A stretch of DNA of 64,000 bases from Galdieria sulphuraria (lineage: Eukaryota > Rhodophyta > Bangiophyceae > Galdieriales > Galdieriaceae). The notes beneath the pieces are model-generated. The model saw nothing but the letters and a program-made list of their open reading frames with translations, was not told the DNA's origin and ran no database searches. Shown piece by piece: positions 10,456 to 21,624 of this stretch; the first letter of the stretch is position 1, and each line of letters starts with the position of its first letter. Made by a program: the position numbers and the translations under genes. The stretch spans positions 83,122 to 147,121 of the forward strand of contig NW_005178433.1 of assembly GCF_000341285.1 (NCBI RefSeq), read 5' to 3'.

Positions 10456-11947
10456 AGTGACTGTTTTGAAATTGATCAGCAACGTTGAAAACCATGCAAG
10501 TATTTTAGTATTCATTTGGCAAACAATCTAAAAGTGGACGTCACAACAACATGGTTAGTGCACGTTTTTGTAAGGATGTTGGTTTAGTTCTTTTGGATTT
10601 GATTTCACTTGCATACTTGCAAACCTTTCCAAGTTCCTCACTTGGTATTACCACCACGGTTACTGCAAAAGGACCAGTATTTGAATTTTTGCTTTCTATT
10701 GGGCAAGTAGGCACCACTCTAAAGGATGGCAAAGTATTCGTATTGGTTGCAACTCAATGCATTTGTTGTATACGATGATCACTCTTATCACTTGGTCGAC
10801 ATGGTTTTACTTTCCCAATCCAAAAAATGTTTTTCAACAATTTCTTTCGATAATTAGGCATGTAGTTATCCAAAATATCATCTGTACGTTTCAAATAGAG
10901 ATGGATAAGGTTTTCACTACGTGCATACACACACACACACACACACGCACACATATATATATATGTTATGTATTCTTCGTGTCGAACAACAACAAAAGGA
11001 ACGAAAAGTGTATTTTTTTTAAAGGATAGGTCCATCAAAGTCAAGAATGATTTCTTGTCGGTATTGACATGTAAATACCGTGATGAGCTCATTGATGGGG
11101 CATATGTAAATAATAGTTTGATTGTTGTGACTTGTGGCATTTGATAAAGTTGGTGGTTGGACGATTAGGCCAATATTTCGATATTAGAATCCATCTTTTG
11201 CCGGTTTTCAACTATATAAAGATTTCCTTGCCATTTTCTTTTATTGTTTATGAAAGTAAGCCGACTTGATGTTAGAGGAGTCGAAAAAAGAATGGCTTTA
11301 AGTATCAAAGAAGTTTATATCTTCTTTATCAATGATAATGTTTCAGTTCTCTGTCATCTCTGAATTCTTCCAGTGTTGTGAAGTTCCCTGAAGAAAGTTA
11401 TCTAGAAGAATTTGTTTATTTATCTACTTTGTGATTTCCAATAAAGTTCTTCTTTTCTAGTAAATAAATTGACAAATTAAAAATGAAGTTGAATTCTTAC
11501 AAAGTCGTGCAGTAAACATGACTTTGAACTATACAAGAATGAGAGTATTGCCTTGAATATTCAAATGAGAATACAAAGCATTTGTCATGTTACCGAAATG
11601 GGACTATAAGATCTTCCTATTGACCAAAGTATTTTCCGAATTTTGAATCAAAAAAGTTTGTGATGGAACCCTTTACAAGCAATCATCTTTCTCCGTTTTA
11701 GTAAATATGATTCTTTTAGCTCATTTATTATATATGGGAAATGGTGTTTGAAGAATTCTTTAAAGTTAGCCATCATGTCAAAGAAGAAATATACGAAAGG
11801 AATTAAAGAAAATAAGATTCCATACGTTTCTAGTCCTAAGCAACTCTTTTGAACATCCGATTAAAAGGGGGAACGGAAGTGTTTTGCAGAGAAAGAGAAG
11901 TCAACCCGATTATGTTTTATATCAAAAGATATTTCGGGGCATTCATC
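10456..11947. other. Gene-poor interval, about 1.5 kb
   Basis: This interval lies between Sec61 beta and the convergent end of the AAAP transporter. Two overlapping short open frames on opposite strands occur at 10541-10778; neither has a recognised family nor a credible start and splice model. A CA/TA microsatellite is listed separately. The rest is AT-rich with no visible gene. Confidence 0.5.
10925..10965. repeat. (CA)n-(TA)n compound microsatellite
   Basis: A run of CA dinucleotides passes through CGCACACA into TATATATA, about 40 bp in all. It lies in a gene-poor interval. Confidence 0.93.
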
Positions 11948-13333
11948 TCACGAATAGAGACATTTGTACAATAGCGGAGTCCTGCTGGCGTCTTGTACGA
12001 TAGAATAAATAGTTCCATAAGTTCCGATGACAGTGTATGCAATACCTAGTACAACCAATATGACGCAGCCTACCATCTTTTCCTTCCAACTCATCGTTGA
12101 ACCCTTACATTTCCAATAAAAGAGATTAGGAAAAAGGAATCCGGTCAATGGAGAAAATAATGTGCCACTTAGTGACTCAACATCGCTTAAGTAAGGAAAG
12201 AATATATTTAGGAGCAACACTAAGCCCGTCGTACAAAGAGTTATACAAAACCATGCTAGCATTCCGATGATACTGAAATCATCAACATAGTGTTTACATA
12301 AGCGGAGAGCTATAGCACGGTTTAAGATTAAGCCATGAATTACAAATGCAGCAAGTATATGCAGCCACAGGAAGGCATTTGCCACTCTTTTCAGCAATCC
12401 AGCGGACAAAGCAGAAGTTATTGGATTGACCACTGATTTCCCATACACTGCATAACCCAGGACACCAACAAATGTATAGAAAAAGAAGAGAATACCGTTG
12501 GCTGTATAGATGGCTTTCCAAAAATCTTTTGGTTTTCTCATTTCGTCCATGAATTCGATAAATACAAAGATGCCTATCCAAAATAAAAAATGGATAAATC
12601 GTCATACATCTCCAAAGCAACATATATTACCAGAGTATGCAAAAATGATATCACCTGAGCCAGCAATTCCTCTTTCCAATCCACCTGAACTAATCAGTTG
12701 ACCATGGCTCGTGGATGATATGGCATCTTTAGCCTCCTGAATTACAGTTATGACTAGAGTAACACATATGCAAATTGTTCCGAAGAGGGAATACCAAGAA
12801 ATGAAACGAAGAGTACGTGTTTGCATGAAAAAAATTAAAATGCCACTGTTCACGAACATCCAAATGATTAAGCAAGAGTCTGGGTTAACAGTCTCTCGAA
12901 GGGCTTTGGAGCTCACTAGCAAATACACTGGTAAGAACAAAAAAAGGTTTGAATACTGGACAATATAAACTGCCCATCTTCCAATCGTTCCATAGACCTG
13001 TTCACCTAGGTCTCCATACGTTCTTATTTGCGGTATCATAAGTCTCATCCGATACAGTAGAATACCACAATATACATACACCAAACACATCAAAACCAAG
13101 AACAGAATACCCAATAACCATCCCATGGTAGCCAATGCGTAAGGAATCGCCAGAATTCCAGCACCCATGATGTCGCCAAGTATAAGAAAGACACATCTCC
13201 ACCAACTTAAATGGGGTCTACGTAGCGTTCCATCAAGAAGGTAATTTTCCTTCAGCTCATCACAAGAAGCCAATTCAAGAGAAGGGATATTTTCCCTATC
13301 TTCCTTTTGTTCTTCCTTGGTCATATTCATCAT
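11948..13333 (-). CDS. AAAP-family amino-acid transporter (first copy)
   Basis: This is a proton-coupled amino-acid permease of the amino acid/auxin permease family, in the plasma or vacuolar membrane. Exons are 12631-13333 and 11948-12573 (442 aa). The family opening is clear: ILGDIMGAGILAIPYALATM (first helix with the unwound G-x-GIL-IPYA motif), then repeated long hydrophobic stretches consistent with about 11 helices. Also present are ERGIAGSGDIIFAYSG followed by IFVFIEFMDEMRKPKDFWKA. The latter is the usual F-(F/Y)-G-E-M-(R/K)-P-F loop, and it is followed by the GYAVYGKSV helix. The first residues MMNMTKEEQKEDRE are a short charged tail. It is divergent from GABA transaminase, with 193 bp between the starts. 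Confidence 0.9.
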
Positions 13334-13526
13334 TCAGATAATGTCGCAATTTCTGCCACATACTAGAGGAACCATCGTATTTAAAGAAGTTGGTCCAATG
13401 CATTTTCAGTTTGTCCGTTGGAAATCCGTTACTTGCAATCCGTTGGAAATCTACTCATTGAATTGGTTATGATGAAATGGACATCATTTTATATCAATTG
13501 GATTTTCTTTTCTGTGATCATCACAT

Positions 13527-15181
13527 ATGGATGCTTGTGAATATTTAAAGCCCGAGGTATTCACAAATGTACCTGGACCTCGTTCCAAAACTTTGATAAA
13601 ACAACTTAATGAAGTTCAAGACTCAAGGAGAGTCATAGTATTTACAGATATGGAAAAGGTACAGCATCTATGGGTTTCACAGACATTACTGAAAGACGGC
13701 AGAGTCGTGGTTGCTATCTTGTAGATGCCGATGGAAACGTTTTACTCGATCTTTTCGGTCAAATTGCATCTCTTCCTTTGGGATACAATCATCCTACACT
13801 ACTTGAAGCTCTCAAAAGTCCAGAATTCCCATCATACTTTGTACAGAGACCGGCTCTCGCAATCTTCCCTCCAATACAGTGGTACAAAGTTTTGAAAGAA
13901 GCTTTGTTAAGTGTAGCACCTAAAGGACTCTCAGAAGTGTTTACTTTTTGTAGTTGTGGATCAGTTGCGAATGAAAATGCTTTCAAAGTAAGCAAATTTG
14001 TCTACTTTGCTCAGCACTGAAGCTGTCAAGGCTGCGTTCATTTGGAAAGCTTCGATAATCAAAGGAAGAAATACTCCTACTGAGGAAGAGTTGAATAGCG
14101 CTATCGGAAATAGACAGCCAGGTGCACCCGAAATGGCCATACTGTCCTTTGAAAAAGCTCTTCATGGTAGAACTTTGGGGGCTCTATCGACAACACATTC
14201 GAAAGGAATTCATAAAGTAAGGATAGAGCTGCATCTTCATGGAGAATTCAAAAGTTCTCTTTGGAATATAGGTAGATATTCCAGCCTTTGCTTGGCCTAT
14301 TGCTCCCTTTCCTAATCTTTTGTTTCCATTGGACAAGCACAGAATACAGAATGAATATGAGGAAGAATATTGCTTGCAAAAGATAGAATACATACTGCAG
14401 ACTTCTGCTATAACCATTGCTGGAGTCATAGTCGAACCAATCCTTTCTGAAGGAGGGGATTTAATAGCCACTCCTTCTTTCTATTGTAAATTGAGGCAAT
14501 TAGCAGAATTTTATCAGATTGCTTTTATAGGTAAAATCTGTTTTATGGTCTAAAAGTTGGACACATTTCTCACCAACTTTACTTGAAGTGGACGAAGTGC
14601 AAACTGGCTGCGGTTCAACTGGAACGTTTTGGGCACATGAACAGTGGCAACTCGAAAATCCGCCAGATATTGTCACCTTTGGGAAGAAGATGCAGGTGTC
14701 AGGGTTTTACACGAAAATGGAATTTCGACCCCCTCAACCGTCACGTATTTCAAACACTTGGATGGTAAGCATGTCTGGCATGGATCGTATTTTCCAATAA
14801 TACCTCCTTTATTAGGGCGATCCTCTTCGTCTGTTGCTTTGTGAAAAAATCATAAAAGAAATAGAGAGTAGGCAGTTGCTGGAGAGAGTCAGTAACGTTG
14901 GAGCCTTTATTAGCCTTGGTTTGGAACAGCTAAGCGAAAGTTATCCGGAAACAATATCCAATGTCCGAGGATTAGGAACCTTCCTTGCATTTGATAGTTC
15001 CACTGAGTCTATCCGTGATATAATTCTTACAAAAGCGAGAAACAAGGGTCTCCTTCTGGGAGAATGCGGTATAAAGACTGTTCGTCTTCGACCTCCTCTC
15101 ATTTTGCAGCTGAGAGAAGCCAAGGTTTTTCTCGAACTCCTTTCTCAAGTTTTAAAAACTATATCTTCGAATTCAGACTAA
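13527..15181 (+). CDS. ABAT: 4-aminobutyrate aminotransferase, animal/fungal mitochondrial type
   Basis: This is a PLP enzyme that converts GABA and 2-oxoglutarate to succinic semialdehyde and glutamate. Six exons (13527-13658, 13703-13987, 14031-14216, 14272-14530, 14589-14764, 14816-15181) give 467 aa, close to the family length. Recognisable blocks are [102 protein letters not shown], and the PLP-lysine block TFGKKM near residue 320. RISNTWMGDP and NVRGLGTF follow. This is the vertebrate/fungal class-III GABA-T form, not the pyruvate-using plant POP2 form. A typical mitochondrial presequence is not obvious at the chosen ATG. Confidence 0.95.
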
Positions 15182-18100
15182 ATCATTCGATATGCGAAAG
15201 CTACCTTATCTATTCTTGAAACCTTTTACTCTAGAACTGCAGGAAAAGACAATGCCTCCTATAGCTCGAAAGGAATCTTTTCTATCACAATAGAAGAAAC
15301 GAGACGAACCGATATCCGCTTTTTGTTTCACCTATTCCCTTTGCCTGCTTTGTCAAAGTTCATTTGCACTTGATAACTTTTCTGTTTTTTGGGGGTCACT
15401 TGTTACCACAATCTATAGCAAGGGAGACAATACAATCTGTTTCTTTGGACAACGGAAATAGTTATCTTTAGAATCATTAGGATTTAAGTTTGATAGGATC
15501 GATTCTTTTCTATGCTTCTAGTTTGTCAACTCCGCTACTGTTGCATCTCCCTACTAAGGTAGCTTTGATAATGCTGTGCAATGCTTTGATTGATTGACTC
15601 ATCACTAGACTCTCGAGTGAAGCTCCTCGCGACTTGACTTTTCAGAGTGTGGCGCTTTATATTATACTACTTTATTCAGATCACCGTTCTAAAAGCATTC
15701 TTTTTAGATTGTTCATCTCATTTTAACTATCCAGCTACTTGTCCGCAGTTTTTAGACTTTTCTCATTGAATGAATAGAAAGTTACTATTATGTGTCAGTT
15801 GACTATTTTCAAGAACTCTTTCATTGTCATTGGAACTTTCAAGTGAATTTTCTTTGGTGCTTAATTCTCATTTTTTTTACAGTACGTATAATCTACGATT
15901 ATATCTTTGTCCTCCATCGGCAATGCATGTGTTTAGTTTCCTTTTAGAAAAACAAATTCCTTGCTGTCTTTTGTTGTGTCTTCTTTGGTCACTTGAAACA
16001 AACTCAAATCACTCGGTGTTTTAAAGGTGGACACTTGCTTTCTTATTTCAAAATGTTCAAGTCTCTCCTGAACGCAATCATCACACGGGACATACAGAGT
16101 ACAGTAAATTTTTAACATTTATGTTGCAATATCACTTGTACCAATAATTCATCAATTTTTATCAACTCTTGAGAGTACTGAGAGTCCATATTGACATAAC
16201 TCAATATCATTTACTTGATGCATAACTTTTGCAATTATAGTGATTTGCTCATTCTATCCAACGGTTTTGAAGGCCCTTCAAGCAAAGTTTGAAAGGATGC
16301 TTCTTTCAACACTCCCATTGTACTAAGTAGCCTAAGAATCTACACTTCTCCTCTAGTTATTTGAATATAATGTCTTTATTGACCTTCGAATTGGGAACTT
16401 TCAGATATCCTGCAATAAACCGCTTCCTTCAACTTGCTTCTTTATTCAACATTCTTTTGTCAAGTTATGCTCGGGATGTTGTACTGTTTCTAGTTAGACT
16501 TGGCTTATTCCGTGAAAATTGCACTATTATCCAACATCCCAAAAAAATGAACAACAAGAATGGGTTACGCGATTTGGATCTTGACTATATTATTAGTGAA
16601 CAAAGTAGCCATCTTCCAGAAAGAAACATGTGTCTTGAGTCTTTAAACTGCAAATACTTATCAGGATGTGGTATCGATATTTTCACAAAGAAATAAACAT
16701 CACTTGTCGTTGAGAGCTTGATTCAAACCTCCGTGTCAACCTTATTCAATATCATCGCTATGAAACTTTGATCCTATACCTTTTGAAATATGGTGAAAAA
16801 AGTGTCCTATCTTGGGTTAAAGGCATGATGGTAACGATATCCATGAAAAAGTGAACAAAGAAAAGTCCCACAATCCTGCAAACAACTTTATCTTGGAGTT
16901 GAGCTGGTCTTCTGGAGACTTTGACTTTCTTTCACGCTAAACTGCGGTACTTCCAGTTTGATAAGAGTCCTTTCCAGACACACAAATAAATGTGTGGAAA
17001 ATTGTAGGCTATGTAATTAACAAAAACACGGATTCTTAACAACAGCTTAGAATAACAATTCTGCGGGTAGAATTATTCTGAAACAACACTCGTCCAAACT
17101 AAAACTCAGTGACGATCGGGAACCTTCCACTTGGCTATCGTCTCGAAAACACAAACAAAGAGCAGAAACTAAACAAGAATAGTTTCTTCAGAAAACGCTT
17201 CAAAGTTAGAGTTGAATTGGCACGATCTAAAACACACTATTTACTATGTTAGATTCAAGCATACAGGAGGAATAGATGAACTGTTACGAAAGGTGCGAAT
17301 CCCAGCTTGGAAGGCACAAAAACCCGTGGAGAACTTAAAGATACTCTGTTTCCTTGCATTCTGAGCGCTTCAGCAATTCTAGCTAAGTAGTTTGGATTCA
17401 CGGAACGCTCTTTGAGTTTATACATATATGGATCTCAGACAAGAACAAAAAAGAATACTCAGTCCTAGTATTGATATTGAAAAACTGGCCAAAAGGTGAG
17501 AATTTTCGTGTCAGTCAACTAACTACGAGCAACTTTTTGCAATAAGAAGGATTGCCGATTTAGTATCACTTATCAACTTCGTTCGATATCTACATTAAGA
17601 ATTACTTGAGAGTGTGTGGAACAAATCAATTTTGGAAGTTGTAGCATTTTTGCTCTGTTTGGTACAGATATTTCAAGGCAACCTTATATTAAGAAATTAG
17701 GAAGGCAGATTTTCTCTGATTTCCAAGATTTCTAGTCTTATTCTTCTTTTTCTAGATGGCAACATTTCCTTCAAAATAGCCAATCTTCTTCTGTTGCCCT
17801 AAAGAGAACAGAACACAGAGGAGTCACTGTTATCGACCAATAGATCTTTATTGACAAAGGCTAGTTGATTGTAAGCTGAAACATTTTATATAATTAATAA
17901 TAGCCTGTGAAAATAGTCCTTGTTTCATGTTGACACAACCTTTGTATGCAACTTTATGCAAAGAGACTTTACGAACTCTCAAGTCCCAAGTTAGCCTGCT
18001 ATGTATAAGAGTAATAAAGGTCGAACTGCTTTTGACTACTCTACAGAGGACACCGACAACAAGTACGAAAACATCATTATAACGGGAAACTATTCATGAT

Positions 18101-19150
18101 ACAACTGGTGGATATAATGGAGTTGCTATTTTCTACAAGCATCAATTTTTTTCTTCTATTATTCAATCCCTTAAGGACTCTTGAAGAAAAGCTCCTTTGA
18201 TAACATTACTGTCCCATACAGTAAACGAACATTTTACAGATAACAGGAGGCGGTTATCACTTTTAGGGCATCGGTTATTTGCAACGTTCGTCTCGTTCTT
18301 TTGGAGACGACTTTCGTTCAGGTGCAACCAAGTAGGACGCCTTTGACATATTTACGTCTGTTGTGGTAACTCGTAAAGTAGACGTTCTTCTATTATCAAA
18401 AAAGCATATGAACTTTGTCTTTGCCTAAATAGACTTGGTACAGAAATAGATAGCCTCACGTGAATTATGAATATATGTTTCACGCCGCAATATTTTGGAA
18501 ACTACAAGACTATCCTTTGTGTTGCATCTACTTGAAGTTGATTCAGAGGTTTCCACAACGTTTCTTTCTTCAGACTATTGACAAAAATCTTTTTGGATAA
18601 CTTGAAAAATGCAACATTTCTTCTTTATTTGAATTTAGACGAAACGAACCGACTCGAAAAAAAGTAAAAAATGAGTAGAAGCTGATGGATGGTTTAAATA
18701 GCTTATCCTGCTGTTGGCAGAAGACGAGAAATAGTTTTCAAAGAATGCCGTACAGAATCAGATAAGCTAGTTAAAAATCTTCCTGCAATTTTAATCATCC
18801 CTTTGGACTGATATCTTCTGCAATAAACTTCCTGAATGATGAGAGGCAAAAGCCCTCTTCTTTCTCCTTAACTGTCAAAAATCCCACAAAACGCACCCTC
18901 TGGTAGATCCCAGTCAGTATTTATTCCACGTTCGACGATCATCGAACAGTCTTTAGTTGGGATCTATTTGTAATTGAGGTGTCGGGTATTTCAAGTTGAC
19001 AGAGACTCTTCTACAGTACAACGAAGGGTTAGACACCGGAAGGTGCAAAGGTTCTTGGAATAGTTTTCTTGTTGAAAGAGACAGCTTTTGCTGGGGTGAG
19101 TTTAAAGTATAACTTTGAAGGCCAGCTCAGCTTTGTCGCAGTCGTTGTAA
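15182..19150. other. Long intergenic region, about 4 kb
   Basis: This region lies between GABA transaminase and the CCCH gene. The longest open frame (about 16370-16696, ATG reading of 108 codons with two hydrophobic stretches) has no recognised motif and I do not call it a gene. The last 150 bp upstream of 19151 probably include the promoter and 5' UTR of the CCCH gene. No tRNA or repeat array was recognised. Confidence 0.5.
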
Positions 19151-21379
19151 ATGAACGTAACCGCAGTTCTACCAGAAGTTGTACAACAAAGAGGAAAAGA
19201 AGAACTACTTGAGCACTGTACACCAACGAATGACGACCAAAAGTCTGCCAAGGAGAGTGGGAAGAATTTCCCTCAGGTCTTTCACAGATGTGGGGATCTG
19301 GGAGTGGGAAGAGTGTCAGGACAGTCACAGTTGGAATCTAGAAAGTCTTTCGAATCGGGTAAACCGCCTGTTGTTCGGATGGATACTACCAAGAAATCAA
19401 CAGGAGGACAAGAACGAGTTGCCTCCTTCACAGATGCTGTAGGAGAACAGTTGAAAGCAGATTTCTCGCCGTTATCTCGGAAGTTAGGCTTATCTTTCGG
19501 GGATAAAAGCTCCTGTGTTTCAGAAAATAAACTCATGAGTCCCTTTCGTTCCACGTTGTTGGAGACGTCTACGTTGACTGAGGATTTGAGGAATCTGGGG
19601 CTTAGCTCAAGTGAAGAGGAAGAAGAAGAAAATGAACTAAAAGAAGCTTTTAATGGGAGGAGAAGGTCCCTTGACGACAAAAAATTGTGTGAGGATGATA
19701 GAGAAAGAACAGTAGAAAGGACAGAGCCTGAGACCTGGAATTCTCCTTACACTGCAGAGAAGCTCACGAAGAGGAATATTGTCCAGTCGTCATCTTATCC
19801 TCTGTTTACTTTCAGACCGTATCATTTCGATACTAAGGATCTTTCAACAAAGGAACTAGAAGATACTATTCGCCATTCACTTTCAGAAGCAAATAGGCAA
19901 ACTGTGTCGCCGCCCTCCTCCACGGAAACATCCTCGTTTGTAAACCAGGCAAGGTCGAATCATACAATTGAAACATCTGATTTGTCTGATGCTATTTCCC
20001 CGTATGCTCTACAAAGGAATGCTTCTTCAACTTTTCCATATTATTCAAATAATAATGTCCCACCTGCGCCTTGGATGACACGTTGGAAAACTAGAATGTG
20101 TAAGTTTTATCCAATGGGCATGTGTAAGAATGGTTCCAAATGCTCTTTTGCACATTCCGCGGAAGAGTTGCGTGAACCTGAGTCATTTGGTCAGTCGCAC
20201 TCAGCAAATGAAGTTGTCCAAGCTTCTGGTAGTTTTTCCTTTTATGATTTGGAGAGCTCGTATTTAAGAGCACAGAAACTCGACTTGTACGGTTCCGAAG
20301 GTCATGGTGTTCCTTCTGCTTCATTTAATAACAGAAGTTTTGTTCCTTCAAGACCTGATAGTGTCGTTGGGCATAACTTTCAATCAGTCGACAATAGTAT
20401 GGATGAGAATTTATCACCTTCCGCAAGCGTTTATGGGAATAACCAAGGGAAGTCTGTTCCACCTGCGCCTTGGATGACGCACTTTAAAACAAAGATGTGC
20501 AAATTTTTTTCTGCTGGCGAGTGCAAAAATGGCGACAAATGTTCCTTTGCACATTCAGTAGAAGAGTTGAGAGATCCACCACCTCCGGAAGTAAACGAAG
20601 AAAGGAGGAGAAGATATCTGAGGAGACAGTTGCAACAAGTTGGTCTGATGAATGAGCGAAATAGCAAAGTTTTATCATTTGCTGGGGAACAAGAGAACTT
20701 GTCCAGTCAGGGTATTCCAGACCCCTTTGCAAATATCAACTATTTTAGAATGCGAGAGCAATTATCAGGCAATAGTTATGATCCGTACTATCGAGACGTT
20801 CCAAAGTTACTAAGTGAACAGGGCCAAGCTAGTGGAGCATTTCGTTCTCCTAAGAAGAACCTTATGTATTCTTTATCATCTCCGCAACTTGGAGGTTCAG
20901 CGGATGTTTCAAGTAATATTCATCGATCATCTTCCTATTCTTTTCTGGAATTGAACAGTGACGTATTTGATAACGATTTGACAAATTGCTCGGGTCAATC
21001 TGCTTTCCCGTATTATGGAGACAGCAATGTTACCCACTCTAAAGGTGCGAATCCCGAGTTTTCGTACGTAGGATCGTATAAGGATAGTTTGAGGAGAAGT
21101 GTGGATTCTAGCAGCAGGTCTTCTTGTAATGTTCGGAAAGGACCAAGTACTCTTTTAAAGTCTTTTAATTTTTCCAAAATGGCTGATCCTCTGTATCCTG
21201 TGGGTTCAGGAAGTCGAAAAGATTTCAGTGAAGCAGAAATGGAGGCGACTTCGGATCAAAGGTCACCTGATTTGATTAAAACACCACGTGCCGTTCAACA
21301 GGAAGAGATATGGGATGAAATAGACCGTGACATTCTTCATGTAGTATTTGATGAAGCTATGGAGTCAAAAAACAATTGA
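19151..21379 (+). CDS. Two-finger CCCH zinc-finger protein
   Basis: This intronless gene of 742 aa probably encodes an RNA-binding regulator. Two CCCH fingers lie at about residues 315-333 and 450-468: CKFYPMGMCKNGSKCSFAH and CKFFSAGECKNGDKCSFAH. Each has spacing C-x7-C-x5-C-x3-H, one residue shorter between the first cysteines than the TTP (ZFP36) type. Both are preceded by the same leader PPAPWMT and a K(T)xMCKF start, and both are followed by EELR(E/D)P, so the whole module of about 40 residues is duplicated. The second finger is followed by an Arg-rich stretch. The rest is Ser-rich and low complexity, likely disordered with phosphorylation sites. mRNA turnover is inferred from family behaviour. 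The start ATG is the first in the open frame. Confidence 0.88.
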   Translation: MNVTAVLPEVVQQRGKEELLEHCTPTNDDQKSAKESGKNFPQVFHRCGDLGVGRVSGQSQLESRKSFESGKPPVVRMDTTKKSTGGQERVASFTDAVGEQLKADFSPLSRKLGLSFGDKSSCVSENKLMSPFRSTLLETSTLTEDLRNLGLSSSEEEEEENELKEAFNGRRRSLDDKKLCEDDRERTVERTEPETWNSPYTAEKLTKRNIVQSSSYPLFTFRPYHFDTKDLSTKELEDTIRHSLSEANRQTVSPPSSTETSSFVNQARSNHTIETSDLSDAISPYALQRNASSTFPYYSNNNVPPAPWMTRWKTRMCKFYPMGMCKNGSKCSFAHSAEELREPESFGQSHSANEVVQASGSFSFYDLESSYLRAQKLDLYGSEGHGVPSASFNNRSFVPSRPDSVVGHNFQSVDNSMDENLSPSASVYGNNQGKSVPPAPWMTHFKTKMCKFFSAGECKNGDKCSFAHSVEELRDPPPPEVNEERRRRYLRRQLQQVGLMNERNSKVLSFAGEQENLSSQGIPDPFANINYFRMREQLSGNSYDPYYRDVPKLLSEQGQASGAFRSPKKNLMYSLSSPQLGGSADVSSNIHRSSSYSFLELNSDVFDNDLTNCSGQSAFPYYGDSNVTHSKGANPEFSYVGSYKDSLRRSVDSSSRSSCNVRKGPSTLLKSFNFSKMADPLYPVGSGSRKDFSEAEMEATSDQRSPDLIKTPRAVQQEEIWDEIDRDILHVVFDEAMESKNN

Positions 21380-21624
21380 AGTGATCAAGTGTTTTCTTAT
21401 GCTAAATGCAAGGTTTTATTTAGTTTGAAAAGAATTGTTTTGTATATTCTTTTTTCTGCTGGTTTGTATGGAGATAGTTTGTGTTTTGTAGTAGGGTCAT
21501 TTCTTCTTTCTATTCGAGACCTTATACTTAATGGAATTGGGTCGTTCTAGGCGTTGGAAAGAGAGAGATTGTTGAATAAGGTTTGTAACCATATAAATGT
21601 ATTGAGCAATGGTTTGACTTCACC
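21380..21624. other. Convergent 3' ends, 245 bp
   Basis: This gap separates the CCCH gene and ELP2, which converge. It is AT-rich with T-rich runs, consistent with two 3' UTRs. Confidence 0.4.

Noticed and set aside
10541-10778. Overlapping short frames on both strands (63 and 75 codons), one with a vaguely helicase-like GPFAVTVVVIPSEEL reading
   Set aside because: Motif is too weak, there is no start or splice partner, and the two strands conflict; not called a gene.
16370-16696. 108-codon plus-strand frame with hydrophobic stretches
   Set aside because: No recognised family and no flanking splice support; length is possible by chance in a 4-kb gap.
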